In this document: positions 22,991-36,640 of the stretch, piece after piece
Layout: each line of letters opens with the position of its first letter
Numbering within the stretch: position 1 is the stretch's first letter
NCBI GenBank assembly: GCA_036850595.1
Contig: CM072160.1
Coordinates: 15,975,906 to 16,039,905 of the forward strand
Source of the DNA: Rhyacichthys aspro
Lineage: Eukaryota; Chordata; Actinopteri; Gobiiformes; Rhyacichthyidae
Length of the DNA: 64,000 nt
Reading direction: 5' to 3'
Notes under the pieces: generated by a model
What the model saw: the letters and a program-made list of their open reading frames with translations, nothing else
Told to the model about the DNA's origin: nothing
Database searches by the model: none
Translations under genes and position numbers: made by a program

Positions 22991-25447
22991 CGAGTATATG
23001 TTATCCAAATAGACCTCAAGTAACTAAATGAAAATGCTTGACCTTGCACTTGGTGGCAGTGTAGAGTTAAAAAAAACCTTAAAGAAAACACACGCAGCAT
23101 CGAGTAAATACAGCCCAGTCCAACTTTAGCATTTGTTGTTAACAGTGATAGCAACATCACAACAGTTAGACATTCTTGTTCTGTTGAAGTGGGTCAGGTC
23201 ACAAGTAGGGTCTCTCTTTACCGGAATATTGTTTGGTAGAACAGGCCCTGGCACTAACAAGTCTGATATGCATCACAGATTAGCTATCACAGCAGTGGTC
23301 TTGTTGACATGTTGGTGCGAAGTATTCCAGCATTTCTTTGAGACAACTCACGTTCCCCTTTAGTCAATGCATTCTTTTTTCCAATTTATCTGTCTTAATT
23401 TGGTGTATTGGTGAAGGCTAACAGCTGATCTTTTATAATGAGCAATGGTCCAGACCTGTGTTTTTTTTTTTTTTTTATGGTGGTAATAAAGCACAATTGA
23501 AGTGAAGCAAATTGAGTGAGGTCATTAGGTCAAGAAATACCATTAAAAACCAAGGCAGCAAAGCAGCAATATTTCCAATTCAAGGTCTCTACTTACTACA
23601 AAATGATCTTGTCAATGAAAAACAAAAGACTTTTTGGCGGTGCTCTTTCATCCATTTAAAAGGCGTTCATAGGTAACAATGTTTACAAGGAACCACAAAG
23701 AATTGAGCTTTGCTTTTATCAAGAGTTATCATACAACACACTACCATATTACACACAGTAAAAGGCCAGATCATGCTTAAAGGTCCAAGACAACAGGAGG
23801 TAATCTTTTGCTCAGTATTAAATCCCTATCCTTTAGCTATCACAATAGGTCCAGTGCTGTTTTCTCAATTGAGTTATCTTACTGTACGTGGCCTTGGGAT
23901 CCATTCAGAGCTTTGACATTTAGTGTTGGCTTGTGATGTACCAGGCTAACTGTGTGGCTCAGCTGGTTCCATCCTGAAGCCCAGAAGCACTGTGTGACGC
24001 TGCAGCTAAGAGAGATGGAAGTTAGAACGCACATCTTCACAACAACATCTGAGCAAGAGAAAGATTTCACAGCAAGCTGCTATCGCTTCATCAGACTGTG
24101 CTAACTTTAATCGGATGCTGGGTGTTATTTCTGACAGAGGTAACTGAACGGACATATTTAAGGCAATGATAGAAAGCGCAGTAAGACACTATCCCTCTTT
24201 CAAAGTGAGAAAGCTTTGGATTTAGAAGAGACCACTTTCATTTGCTACAATCTCTCAAAGGTTAAAAGTACTAATTTATATTCTGGAGTCAAGACACTAT
24301 TGCATTAGGGTGAACAAAATGAACAAATCCTTAATTATGGTAATCGGAGCAGAAGAAAAAAACGGATTTGTAAATTACTGGCACTGGTGGTGAGCCAGCT
24401 GCCAGTTTTTGTGATTCGCGGCGAATGTTAATTTATCCTAACACTGTTGGTATTATGGGCCACACTGCAGTTTGTGCATGCTTACATAATGTCTTCAGCA
24501 GGCTTATTCTGTTTAGTTTTTGGACTCTGGTCTTTAATTAATTTTTTGGAGAGCAGAGAGCCACGAAAGGCAAAATACGTCGAAAAACTGGGTCTACTTA
24601 TTTCCAGTTTTCAAATTCCAAACCTTTTTCAGGTTCCAGTCACAGATTTAAACAGTAATAAAAGGCGCTATGTAGAGTTCTATTTACTAAAGGAAGCTAA
24701 TATGAGCAAACCTCCAAACTGGAACACTTAATTTTTTTTTCTAAAATAACACTGCTGATGGAAAAAATATGAAATAAGTAAAAAAATATATATATATATC
24801 AAAAAGCCTAAAACTGGAAAAGCTGAAGACAAATGTAAACCCCATTCATTACTGACTTTTGGTTTATTTCCAGAACAGCTTATGATTTAACTGCCCATAA
24901 CTTGGTTAATGTTTCCAATATTTTTTCCTTGCATAACCTGAGGATGACAAAAATGTAATTAATTTCTTGTCGATAATGTGTAGGAACCCTGTGGATGTTA
25001 CATTTTCCAGCCGTCTGGTCAATAGGACTCCATAGACAGCAGAGCTCCAACCGAATCCACGCTGAGCTGGTGTGAGGCCAGGTACAGCATGTCTTCTGTC
25101 AGGACACACAGCAGAGTCCCGGGGCCGTCACATGTTGTAAAATCATAATCTAACCCACCACACTGGGGCTAATCTCTGTTCTTTCTCAGTTATGAAGACT
25201 AGCAAGGTCAAAGGTCACTCCAGATAAGCCGGACTTTAATCGTAGATGCTAAGGCGCTAATCAGGCTTTAGTACAACCTTATTGTCACACTAATTTCAGC
25301 ACAACTTTCAACAACCGTTCCACACAGACAATGTAATGAACAGTGGTAACATGTTATTACTCTTACTGTGGAAAATAAGTTGGTTTATAAAGTATCATGA
25401 ATGTAACAATATTTTTAGTAGCAGAGCCAACTGCCTGACCTTATTAT

Positions 25448-25702
25448 AGATTCTTATAGCGCTTTTTTCTGGGCACCCAATGTGCTTTTATGCTTCACAC
25501 ATTGACATTGTGGTGAAGAGATATGGCTGCCATACCAGTGGCATCATCAGCCTCTATAACCACCACAAGCACTATTGCATTCATACACTAGTGCCACAGA
25601 CACTGGAGCAAAATGGATGACATGTCCCAACGACACAAAGACAGTAAGAACTGCTATCAGCTATTGGGCGACCTCCTCTATCTCCTGAACCACTGTGCCT
25701 GA
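25448..25702 (-). repeat. tRNA-derived interspersed repeat (family S3)
   Basis: On the + strand it runs from CTTATAGCGCTTTTTTCTGG, through a CACACATTGACATTGTGG-like block and GCATTCATACACTAGTG, to GCGACCTCCTCTATCTCCTG and GAACCACTGTGCC. This is the order seen in a common fish repeat ending in a tRNA-like head read on the - strand. The last part corresponds to an A-box region in reverse complement. It is moderately diverged. Confidence 0.65.
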
Positions 25703-25984
25703 GGCATATTTCTTGGGCTCCTGTGAGTGGTTAAGCTACGCTTCTGTACACTGTCTAGAGACATGAAGCTTTGTCTGATGATCTTCCACTAGCTATTATA
25801 AAACTAATATGTTTATATTTTCTAAATTCATGGAAAAAATAAACCCATTTAAAAACCTAAACCACTTCTAGTGCCAATTTACAAATACACCTGCTCTAGA
25901 GACCTGGACCCATTACTCTGTGTAAAGTTGTAGGAATTCTAACATATTACTCTCAGCTCATTAGAAGTAAATGCCTTTCAAGTT

Positions 25985-26200
25985 ATCCCCATCCAGGGGT
26001 TCGCCACAAGTGGTTCGCATGAGCAGCTTGGCAGAGTTTTTACTCCAGATGCCCTTCCTGATGCAACCCTCTCCATTTTACCCAGGCTTGGGACCACAGA
26101 CTGTGTCTGTGACTGGAATTGCTCCCCAGGGGATTCAAGCCCCCAATCTCCCACACCAAAAGTGGTGCACTAGCCTCTTCAACCACTTCCTCGAGGAGCT
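25985..26200 (-). repeat. tRNA-derived SINE (family S4)
   Basis: The block around 26012-26100, with CAGCTTGGCAGAGTTTTTAC and AGATGCCCTTCCTGATGCAA, matches a very widespread fish repeat. In reverse complement, the 3' part gives a tRNA-like head with GAAGTGGTTGAAGAGGCTAG (A-box region) and GGGGGCTTGAATCCCC (B-box). The element therefore lies on the - strand. Confidence 0.75.
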
Positions 26201-27159
26201 CATTAAAGGATGGATACTATCAGGAACTTAATTTTTTTTTACACCAAGATCAATATCTCAGACAAGGACCTAAATTCTAAAAACAGATTTATATTTCAAA
26301 CAAGGACACTCCCTCAGCAGGAGGAAGGTCAGGCGGCTGCAGATAATGACCAACCTTCTACTCCCACAATGCACCACTGCCAAATTAACACAAGTGACCT
26401 TTTTGCTAAATGAGCATAACATAAATATCACATTTATCCAAAAGCTAAATATATTCTTTTCTATAGCATTTATAAACATAAGGAGGTCATTGGATAGATA
26501 CTATTTTAATAATTAAGGTAATATGACTCCAGGGACATTGATGAATTAATTACATTTGTGACTGTTAGGCATATTGATCTACTGTTTCATTAGCTCAGTA
26601 CTTTTCCCGAGGAGCCGTAAAATGACTGTTATTAATAAGGAGGTGCTCTAAAACAAACATATTTACCAAGCAGTTTCAGAGGAATGTTGATGATTCAGAT
26701 CTAGACCCATTTCCTGTAGCTGTCACTGTAAGCACATTGTATTGCTCTGTAACTAGACGCCCTGTCATTTGTCTCAGACCTTTTCAAGGACATGTGTGTG
26801 TGTGTTGGTGGGGTGTGTGGGTGTCCTTGCATGCAGTAGGTGGATGTCCCCTTCTGGCTCGTCCCGACTCACATGTCAACATGTCACATTCTGCCACAGC
26901 CCTCTTTTTAGAAAGATAGGTTTGTTTGTGTACTGCTGCTGAGGGACACGCCACTCTCAGAGGACCAGCTTATATCCATATTTATATAGACAGGATATGG
27001 AAATGTGAAGAGCATGAAGAAGCTCTGTATGTTGTAAGTTGTAGGTAGAGTCAGGACTCGTAACTCCAGGTTTAATGAGATAAGCTTTCGGTCAGCTGTC
27101 AGAATGCTTTTTACCTTAATGTATGACTTTCTGGACTTGATTTTTCTATGTTTTCACCC
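26201..27159. other. Intergenic sequence, no gene recognised
   Basis: AT-rich. It includes a GT-rich simple stretch at about 26792-26830. Short open frames are without recognisable content. Confidence 0.5.
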
Positions 27160-27750
27160 ATATTAATCAGCACCTCCAAGTCTGAGGCCAGGGTTGTCTG
27201 GTGGAAAACAGATGGCTTGTGCACTCCAGGCTGGAGGAGAGTTTCCATTTCAAGTGGAGAAGATCTAAAATAATTAGAGTAAGGATGGGAAAGTGTTGGT
27301 AGCAATGCATTTGATGTACCGATCTGTTGTAGTGAAGAAGTAGCTGAGGCAAAAGGCAAAGATCTTTTTTTACTGGTTAATCTGTATGTTACTCTCACCT
27401 AGGACGCGCTGCTTGTGACCACAAGATCTTAGAAACAGGAAGCCAAATGTGTTTCCTCTGTAGGGTGACAAGGTGCTTCCCTAGAAATAGGTTGAGGAGC
27501 TTGGAGTATAGCTGATGCTCCTCCACAGTGATAGAAGCCAGCTGAGGATCAGGCCTGTGTTCTGAATGCCTCTTGGATACCTTCCTGGGGCAGTCATCTG
27601 GGCATATCCCACTGGAAGGAGGCCTCTGGGCCAACCAAAGATAGGCTGGAGGCACTGTATCTTTCTGCAAACTCTTTATTCCCCTGGAAGAGCTGAGGAA
27701 GTGTCTGGGGAGAGAGGGATCCAGGTATCTTTGCTTAGATTTGGTCCTGG
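27160..27750 (+). mobile_element. Decayed non-LTR retrotransposon, reverse-transcriptase C-terminal region
   Basis: Translated pieces on the + strand follow the order of a common fish LINE polyprotein. First comes ISTSKSEA near 27162, then EVAEAKGKDL..LYVTLTY at about 27335-27400. Next is PTGRRPLGQPK.GWRH at about 27605-27655, and finally EEVSGERGIQVSLLRF at about 27695-27745. These match a well-known stretch after the polymerase core (the PTGRRPRGRPRTRWRDYV and EEVAGEREVWASLLR motifs). Many stops and frameshifts interrupt it, so it is a dead remnant. The clade is not assigned. A 62-codon frame at 27566-27754 is part of this remnant. Confidence 0.8.
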
Positions 27751-28939
27751 TTAAGCAAAAGAGTTAGTAATTAAGTGGTGAAATTAGTCTGAAAGCATGG
27801 TTTTGGGGAGTTTACTTAACTGAGATGTGAACAAATGTGAGCAAATGTATTGTTTAACAGGGCGGCTGTTCGTGATGTGGAGCTCCAGCCCTAAATTTGC
27901 TGTTGTCCTTGAGGAGTTGCATGTGTTCTTCTCGACATGTGACTTATTAATGAGACATTGTCCTTTGTCTTATCTCCAGGTGTCACCGCACGCTCTGCAC
28001 ATAAATAAATAAGGCTCGGAAAGCGCTTACAGGGGAAGCCAGAGTGACAGCGAAACACAGAGGTAGCACTTGAACCAAATGGACTTTCCTCATGAATAAT
28101 AATTACAAGTCTTTGGATAATTTAAAGGTACACGGCCAAAGACAAATCTATCAAACAGCTGAGGATTTTTGACCTTTGAGGGGAATGGAAACTAAGCGCT
28201 TCAGCAGACCAATCACAGTTGCTTTTTAATATAGGTGTTACTTCCTTATTTTACTGTGGGCCAGTACTCCACAGTTACACTACACTTGTACTGGAATCCT
28301 CCTCACTCCTCTTGACCTTTCTCTGTGATTACATCAGAATTCCCATCCGCACTGTGACATTTCTTGGCCTACCTCGGCATTCATTATGGGCCACGGGGGA
28401 GCAGTCTACAAGGGCGGCCAGTTCAGAGGTCAAAGCAGGTGTTTAGTCTGTGTGGAACCGTGACAGCGCTGGATAATGTATAGTACAGCTCTCAGATACT
28501 CCCCTGTGTTCAGTTCAGGAAGAACAAAAGGTGACACAGGAAGAGCAAGAGTCTCAATGGCAGCCTTTAAAGTGACACTTTATGCTAAAGCTTTTTAGAA
28601 ACAAAGGTCATTATACATAATTATCTCTTCGTGAAGCAGCTGGTATAATGCGCAATTATTTTTACTTATACTTCGCAGATGATAGGTTTATGGATACAGT
28701 CTGGTGGAGAAGGGCTGTATCTGCTGATTTAATTGTACATCACAAACAAAACTGACATAAAATCAAAGGTGCATTACCCAAAAACCACTTTCATCATGCT
28801 CCCAACTCCTCTAAGGCAAAGGAAATCACCACCACAACCACATAGGGAGCTGTCTGTTTCCATTTTAGTAAAATACTAATGCATTACATCAAACTGAAGT
28901 TTAGAGCCTACCATAAACTTCTAGTTCTCAGCTGTCAGC
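27751..28939. other. Intergenic sequence with one moderately GC-rich block
   Basis: No gene is recognised. A block at about 28300-28460 is richer in CpG and repeat-free, and could be regulatory. The rest is AT-rich. Confidence 0.4.
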
Positions 28940-29165
28940 TTCACCTCTTTTTGTTTTGTTTCTGTGTGAAAGCAGATGTAGCCAGTGCTGGAATACGTAG
29001 ATATTGTGCTAGGAATTTCTGTCACCATTGATTTAATAAAACCTAAGTAGACCAACAGCAAATGGGAGTATCCCTTACTCAAATGAAGAAGCAGACCTCA
29101 GTGTTTGCAAGAGTGTGACTGGCCAAAGCTTGACGACACAAGATGAACATTCTAATCTATTAAAC
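28940..29165. repeat. Copy 2 of unnamed interspersed repeat (family R4)
   Basis: Shares with the 53440-53672 copy, in the same order, a GTTT-rich lead, GATGTARCCAGWGCTGG, CATTGATT, CCAACAGC.AATGG.AG and GACTGGCCAAAGCTT. The copy is fairly complete. Confidence 0.7.
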
Positions 29166-30419
29166 AGTATGCTTTTAGGTAATATAAGCAGTTTTCCTCA
29201 ATAAGAAGGAAAAATCTGCATACTTCTGTGATACGAGCATATGTCCTCAGATGCCTCTCCTCTCCTGACATGCTCTCTGCTGCAGAAAGCAAAGTTTGCA
29301 GCAGTGTTTACTTCCTGAGTGCTTTTGTGCTAAGACCTGTACTAAAGCTGCTGCACCAGAAGCCAGGCTTATTCATTATGCCCTCAGTGGTCCTGATAAG
29401 GAAGAGGAATGGGAGGGCTGATGGCTTGTGAGGGGAAAAAATAACACGCAGCTCCACAAACGCTGTCTCTCTTTCTGTCTCGTCTCACGCGCAAATTCAG
29501 AATTCATAATCGCGTAAAATCAAGCAGTCTGCCAGGAGAAAGTGGGGCTCCAAAGTGCCTGATTCGCCTGCAGTCTTCAGTGTCTGTGTGTGAGAGGTCA
29601 CTGACTCATTTCCATGATAGACCGCTGAGAAATCATGCATCGCCACTGGCTCATAATGAAAAGATTGGTACAGGCTCTTAGATAAGACAGAGGACATATG
29701 CCAGGCCCAGAAGTATGTAGAATATACTTCAGAGACTATATTTAAGAGCGATTTACATACTGTGATGACAATTTTTTGATGAAATTTAGAGACAGAGACA
29801 GATAGCTGTGCAACAATTGTCTAAGCAATGTCAACAAATTTCAAAAGAAAAGAACAATTAAAATTAAACCTATAATGAAAGTTGGGTAAAATCAGGAGAG
29901 GCCTCGTGATAAATGTAAAGAAGTGAATCAAATGGGATTACTGACTTCCTCGGACATATCGTTCTATAGCTTTGGGGCCTGGTATAATATTACTATATCT
30001 CACTGCAAATCAAATCAGCTACGACGTCTGCATCTTGATGTGTCTTGACACTGTGTGTAAGAGGAGCTGAGTGTCATTGGCTGCATTTACCAAATTTAAC
30101 AATGGTCAACAAGCAGGACTGGTGTTTTGAGGGAACTAAAAGTACTGTAATAGTTTAGCCAGGATGAAATTAAATGAAAGCCTAAATTCTAGCAAGCTAT
30201 ACATGGTCTACTAGTGAGTCAGCGTGAAATATTGTATATTTGATGGTTCATGGTGTGTAAAAATCCAGACATGTCTTCTAACAGTACAAAATGAATGTGA
30301 TAAAAAGCCAATACAGTCAACCATAACTTAACCTCACTTAGAAATTACAAATATCACTATATGTAAAACTAAACAAACTAAATGTAAAAAATGTGGTTTG
30401 TCTATGTATTCTATATTTA
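29166..30419. other. Intergenic sequence, nothing recognised
   Basis: No exon, RNA gene or named repeat was seen. A short GC-enriched piece lies at 29440-29600. Short open frames only. Confidence 0.5.
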
Positions 30420-30643
30420 TTTATTAATCTTCTGCCGCATAGTCCTGTAACAAGAGCTGAAGCCTATTACAGTCATTCACTAGGAGCAATTAGGATTCAC
30501 CAGTTCTCTTGAATATGTATGTGTTTGGACGGTGGGAGGCATCCAGAGTTCATACTAAAAGGTATGTCAGCTGGCCCCCGGATTCAGCCCATGATACTTT
30601 TGCTGTGAGGCAGGAGGACTAACCCCTTTGCCGCCGTGCACCA
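30420..30643 (-). repeat. tRNA-derived SINE (family S1), nearly full length
   Basis: On the + strand the element starts with its tail (TTCTGCCGCATAGTCCTGTA and GAGCTGAAGCCTATTACAG). It passes GGACGGTGGGAGGCATCCAG and ends at the head. In reverse complement the head reads GGGGTTAGTCCTCCTGCCTC and ACAGCAAAAG, then a GGGCTGAATCCGG B-box-like word. This defines a - strand insertion. Confidence 0.8.
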
Positions 30644-33600
30644 CATTTACTCAACGGATTTTTATGCTTTTATTGTCGTCGTAGAAACACACGGCATACT
30701 AATACAATTTTTCTCCGACTGTGTTTCAACATCCGTCTGTGCCCAGGCGGTTCCAGCTCTGCACATTATGTGGCCCTGCAGAATAAAAGAAGCTGAATGC
30801 AGCCTGGTGGCAGTGGTCTAAGAGCTGGCCACAGCGTGTGACTGGCGAGGACAGACTGTATGAAAAGCCATTCATTTTCCTGCTGAGTGGTGCAGTTAGC
30901 CCTGTGACAGGCCACCAGCCCTCACTGTTGAAGACAGAGCCTGTGGGGCAACTGAGGCACGCAGGGCAGAGGGAGAGGAAGTGGCAGTGTTTTATTCAGA
31001 CTTGTGTGTTAAGACTATGTGTACACTAGCCCCAGCTTTACACAAGTATGTATGTATAATGTTGAGGCGCAGCATACTTGAGCTGTCCTGTTAAAGAAGT
31101 TGATTGTCTATTTCCATCAGACACATTTGAAGCAGAGAAATGCTGCTGATGAGAAGCAAATTAAACTGTGTGACTTGACAGCAAAGATTGAAGTTGGATT
31201 TTGCAGAAACCTGATGAAAACACAACATGACTCATATCTCAGCAACAGGACCCAAACATTGATATAAATATTACTTAAACTATGTCTCTAATTCAGCAGA
31301 AAAACAGTTTCATCTTTGTCATTCTTCATAAAGTACTGATCTTATATATCCAAACCTAATGTGTTATATTGCTTTGTAGATCATGAAGAAATTAGAACAT
31401 TTTTGCACAGAGGCACATTTGACAAAATTTGGATTCCCTTCAAAAATAATGTGTCCCTTCAACAACCAGTTGAAGTAGACCAGGCCAGTAAAGATGAGTC
31501 AATACAGAACACCAGTGTCTGCATCTATGCTTTTAAGAGTTTCAATTTTTGTGTATCCACACTACAACACCTGTGTTCTTGAACTAAAACCAAGACCATT
31601 CTGTCCATTTTATCAGTCAATATAAAGAATTGTCTGAAATATTGTTGTCCCCCGAGAGTATAATATTTACAAACTTATAGACATAAATTCTCATGACTAA
31701 AGAAAACCTCTCTTGGTCCAGAAAAATTTAGCGTCATCGTCCGTGGGACATTTTGTTTCGGAAATTTGCATGCTAATAAATCAATAAATCCATGTATTGG
31801 ACAGAGCAGAGTTGGTCCAGAGTAGGGACCTCCACTGAAGGGTAAATGAAGTGCATCTACCCTTCAGGCCAGATTGCTCATGTCTTAATGAGCTTGCTCC
31901 ACCACTCGACCCCTCCCCCCATCCACGAGCACCAGTCAGTACTGATTGCTTACCGCTTTTTGAGCTTATACCCCGAAGAGGCCAGTCTCACTGCATTTTG
32001 TCAAAGTTTACACGCCTGGAAATGTGGTGACTCATCCTGGGGATAGAGTAAAGTTGAATGTGTAAAGACTTTCAAGGTAATTCCCAATGAAAAGAGAAGC
32101 AGCAGGCTTTGTGTCTCCAGCTAATCAAACATGGAAAGATCTATTGTGGTAAGGACCATGGCCTTAAAGTCAGGATTTCAAAAGATAACATTTACAAGAC
32201 TTTATTTGAACAGATAATGATTTGTATGTGAAGTTTCAAGGTTACATTTTACTGGAAAGCTCACGCAGCGCTATAAACAGTGCAGAAGTAACTAAGTATG
32301 TTCTATCTGCCATATTGGCAGGACAAAAGTGAGCAAGACATGAACAGTGCCATTAAATCAATATTCCTGTTTTTTAACATGCACCAAGCAAATATTTTTT
32401 TAAAAAGAGCCAAGGTGGATCAGATCACACAGGCTTTAACTATTTCCTTTTATGGTTAGTTCCTTGTAGCACATGAATTAAATGGTGGTTATTTGTTCTG
32501 CACAATAGTTTTTGGGGTTTTTTTTGCCCTTGTGCTGAAATGTTCTTGCACTGCACTGCTGAGACTTGTGCCAGGCTTGTGTCAGTTCGAAGTGAAAATG
32601 CCACAAGGACTGAGGCTCCACAGGGAAGGCTGACAGCAAGGTTATGAGTGGCCCTCGAAGCTGCAAGGACAATTCAAAGTTATTTTCAATACACGAGAAA
32701 AGGCAAGAATATACAAAGTAATGTTGGCAAGTGCAATATAACCGCCCTCACTTCACCATCATTCAGCAGTGACAAATACAACAGGAGTGGTACCCAGCGG
32801 CTAGTTTGGGGAATGACTGTATGAAGCCTGTGTCCCTTTGACTCTCAATCACATGAGATACCCCACAGCCCCATTTTCCTGCAGCAAGAAAAGTGATTAG
32901 CACAAAATGTACTCTTTTAGCTTTGAAAAAGTCCAGAAACTCATTATTTTAAAGAGTCTGTGCTTACTCATTCAGTAGTATTTTTCTGGCTTTGAGCATT
33001 AGTAACTAGACACTGCAAACTCTGCTACTGACATGTTTTTGATCTGAATTCTTACCTTATTCCAAATATAAAATAAAACTGTACTTTTTTGCAATTCAAT
33101 TTTTTGTTTTAATGTTTATTTCATAGGTATCAGTATGTTTTATTCTAATACATACACACCACAACACTTGTGGCCAAAGCTAATTTGCAATGTCCATTTC
33201 CGAGAAGGGCTTTTACGACACATTCTTTAATACCGTCACTACAGACACTGAGAGCAATAACAATAGCTGACAGTAGATTGGTTATGATTACACAGGCTCT
33301 TTAAAAACACTTAAGTACATGTTTCAGAGGACCACGGTTTAAGTGCTGTTTTACTTCATGAGGCAGGTGCTTGAACAACAAAAGACTGACTATTCAAATG
33401 TAAATTTCCACCAAACACTGTTTACTTTACAATGTTACTTCGGATAATGAAGCCCACAGATTGGAGTGGAACTAGCTCACGAAGAACAGAAAGGACTTGC
33501 TTCTCTTTACATACACACAACTCTTCATATCATTTGCAAAACTAAAGATATTTAGCTTATTCACAATGACAGTGGTGTGCCTAAAAAGGACCATAATTTT

Positions 33601-34029
33601 ACTGCCTCAGTTGTAAACCATCCTTACTGGTTTAATTATCACTGTTTTCTGTGATCAGAGGGTTAGGTTAGAGAGAAGATCATAGAGTTTATGAAGGTAA
33701 ACAGAGTAAACAGTTTCTGATCAGTCTAAATGAGATCTAAGTCTAAGCTTTTTATAATGATTGTAAAATGTTCAAACTCAACATGATGTCGTCCATTATA
33801 CTGTATTCACAGTCTCATACACTTTATTTTCACTTTTCTCAGTTCTGGATCCTTATATGTTCCTCTTATTCATGATTCCTCAGAGACTTTTCATTATAAG
33901 CTGTTGGCACACCCTTCTATGAACCCACTTGTGTGCACTTCACCATATAACCCAGTACATAGAACCATCTTGTTTTACCTTTTGTACTTTTTGTACATTC
34001 AGACTGTGCTAATTAGGCCAATCACTTGG
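30644..34029. other. Intergenic sequence, nothing recognised
   Basis: A 3.4-kb stretch without a recognisable gene, RNA or named repeat. Composition is AT-rich and open frames are 60-75 codons with no known similarity. Confidence 0.5.
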
Positions 34030-34560
34030 GTTCTGGGGGCTTTATTCATTAGCCCACACCGCCTCTGGGACTCTGCTGTGGCTTTTTCACCCCTTTGATA
34101 TCCCACAAAGTGAAAGGAAACGTCTAAGTGGAAGAAACGTGAATGTTAGAGAATTTCAACAGTAATTGCATCCAACCACAGGACGCAGATTGCCGTATGT
34201 GCACAATACCGTGTTTATTATCCATATAGTCAGACTGTATGAAGGGTTTAATGGAAAATGGACAGGCGCTCCAGACGGCGTCTTATCACTGTCAATGAAA
34301 GGCGCAGTGGCTCAATCGACGGATGGCACACAACACCTTCTCCTAAACCTGTCCCGTGATGAATGGCCCCAATTACGGCCGTGACCTTTCCGTGTCGCTC
34401 CCTGCCCGATTCCTCTCGCCATGTTTATGTTGCTCTGTTTACTGCGTCACTCAGTCGACTCCATTTTAAAGACTCTTCAAGCTGAAAGTGACCTGCAACG
34501 CATTTATTATGCTCAAAAACATGGCAGGGGTGAGTAATGTGGCAGAAAAAAAGCACCAGC
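34030..34560. promoter_or_regulatory. Candidate regulatory element
   Basis: Repeat-free and CpG-enriched, most strongly at about 34260-34480. It carries a FOX motif TGTTTAC at 34436-34442 directly followed by a CRE/AP-1-like TGCGTCA. The 72-codon frame at 34166-34384 has no recognised similarity. The regulatory role is inferred. Confidence 0.3.
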
Positions 34561-35689
34561 CTCACAGTAAAATAAGAGGACTATTCATCTATTACCGAGG
34601 CTGAAATATATAAGAAAATGATTTGCAGAGTAAAGCTGCAACCACATAAATAATTCATATTCACAGTTGTATAATATGAGGAGTATAATCATAAGGTTTG
34701 ATTGATTTTATTTCCCTTCCTGTGATTGGCTTGATAATACTGGTGGTTTTTACAGTTCTTGAAGCCCCCTATGTTCTTGGTGTGGGTGGGTGCCTCATTG
34801 ATGGATGTGGGAGCATTGTACCAAAAAGCAGTTGTGAGTCACCTGGGGGAGCAAGTACCACATAACCAGAGTGGCCCAGACTCCAACCCCAGCTTGGGGC
34901 TGTTTCCTCCATGTCATCCCTTCACTTACTCTTTGTTGATTCGTGTCTCTCTATAAACTATATTTGGCAAATGAAAGCTGAAAATTCTCCCAAAACTATT
35001 TGTCATTATAATGTCAATGTCAATGTCTCTTATCAGTTGCAACCAAAAACGCTAATGTTGGCAAAAACATTCATTGTGTATTTGTCACAAACTCACGCTC
35101 ACAATATGGCTTTGATGCTAATGCTATTTTGCTTGCAATAATGTAGAATATAGTCAAGTATTTTATAGAGAAAGTCAAAAGTCCTACATTTTGTCTCAAG
35201 TACCACCAGTGTACCATAGTTTGAGCAGCACTGTTTTAGTGAATAAGAAACGGTATTTTGGTTAAACAACACCCATAAGTGTACGACCTACGGCTTAAAC
35301 TATACTATAATGAAAAGGCTATGGTTTAACATCAGTACAGAGGACAGAATTTGATATAAAGTTTTAATTTGAAAGACAATATTTTAACACTAAATCCAAT
35401 AGTAGAGGTAAATCTAAGTAGTGCACAGTCATTTATTTAAAGCAACACGATGTAACTTTTGCCAGAATTCCCGTCTCATTCACAGAATCCAGGTCCAAAC
35501 AGTAGTTATAATACATTACTGGTGGATGTAACCACTGTCGTGTTTAGCTGAAGTGGTGATAGTGTTCAGAGTATAGTGTTTTCTTTTCTTTGCTCTGAAA
35601 ACTGCTTCCTACTGAGTGTGTGTACGCAACACTGCCACAAATAGGACAGTCTCTGACATTCGACTGACAAGTTCAAATTCCCATTTTTT
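34561..35689. other. Intergenic sequence, nothing recognised
   Basis: AT-rich. A short run of AATGTC units lies at about 35008-35030. No gene or named repeat was seen. Confidence 0.5.
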
Positions 35690-36060
35690 ATTTCGTGTCA
35701 GAGCGTACCCAGCTGCCTCCGGGTGCATCTCCTCCATCACTCCGGCTCCTCTCCTTACCTCACGGACGCTTCCCTAACTTTTTTTTCCCCGATGTTTTTC
35801 GTGTGTGAATGTGAGAGCGCGTGTACATCCTTCAGGCAAAAGAAGACAGATGTCTGATAAGTTTTCTGCGGCCAAGGCAGCGTTAGATGAATCTGTTGAT
35901 GGGGTCGAGGAGTGTTTTGGTCAGGTCGCATCTGTTCCGTGTCCCCCCATGCAATGGAGAAGACCCGGTTGTGTTTATTTCAAAGGAAAGAAAGGAGATA
36001 AAGAGGCCGACTCAAATCTCTGTTGTGAAAAGATCAGTTACGTATCAAAAGTATCTTAAT
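35690..36060. promoter_or_regulatory. Candidate regulatory element
   Basis: GC- and CpG-enriched, repeat-free block with open frames on the + strand in two phases (35805-36059 and 35887-36090). Neither frame resembles a known protein nor is bounded by convincing splice sites. A regulatory element is more likely than an exon, at low confidence. Confidence 0.25.
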
Positions 36061-36224
36061 GGAGCTGTCTGGTTAGATAAGGCTGAATAAAGCCTGATGA
36101 ATGTGACAAGATGTCCTTTGTGTTGAAACATGCTCTTTTTTTGGATTGTCAGATAAGAATGAGGCCAGAAGCGGCTACATTTGGATCAGAAAGTTATTGT
36201 GTTCAGAGATATGGGGGATTACAG

Positions 36225-36370
36225 GACATGAAGGCAGAGTGGTTAGCACAACTGACTCACTCTCAGGTCATGGGTTTAGTGCATGTCCTCTTTGTAATAC
36301 CATGAGTTCTCTACAGCCATAAAAATGAAGTGTCTGTAAGTGTTTGCCCTGCGATAAAAGCAACCGTAGC
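36225..36370 (+). repeat. Degenerate tRNA-derived SINE (family S1)
   Basis: The head reads GCAGAGTGGTTAGCACAACT and GGTCATGGGTTTAG. Later GTGTTTGCCCTGCGATAAAA matches the body of the same SINE. Confidence 0.65.
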
Positions 36371-36449
36371 TGAAAAACAATCTTCCCTATATTTTTATTC
36401 TTTCATTTAGTTTGAACCAATACACCACATCAAGATTCAAATACATTAC

Positions 36450-36640
36450 ATCATTGCAATGAACATGAGAGAGTCTCTGTTAAAATGGTGCCATTGTGTC
36501 AATGTTGACAAGTGAAAGAGACCAACAGCCAATGACAGTGTCCCTTGAATGAGAGCAGACCCCCTTTTATCTGAACATGTGGTTTGCCAAAGCTTAACAT
36601 AAGGGGTCAAACATTCTCATCTGTTAAAAATCAATGATGA
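36450..36640. repeat. Copy 3 of unnamed interspersed repeat (family R4)
   Basis: GACCAACAGCCAATGACAGT, GTCCCTTGAATGAGAGCAGA, TGGTTTGCCAAAGCTTAACA and AAACATTCTCATCTGTTAAA align with the other R4 copies. Confidence 0.7.

Larger units (their letters stand above)
22098..25440. other. Intergenic sequence, no gene recognised
   Basis: Contains the second copy of a short dispersed repeat (22360-22409), a SINE body fragment (22910-22990), a T17 run at 23461-23477 and an AT microsatellite near 24787. Short open frames show no protein similarity I recognise. The stretch 22098-22300 could be a continuation of the candidate exon. Confidence 0.45.
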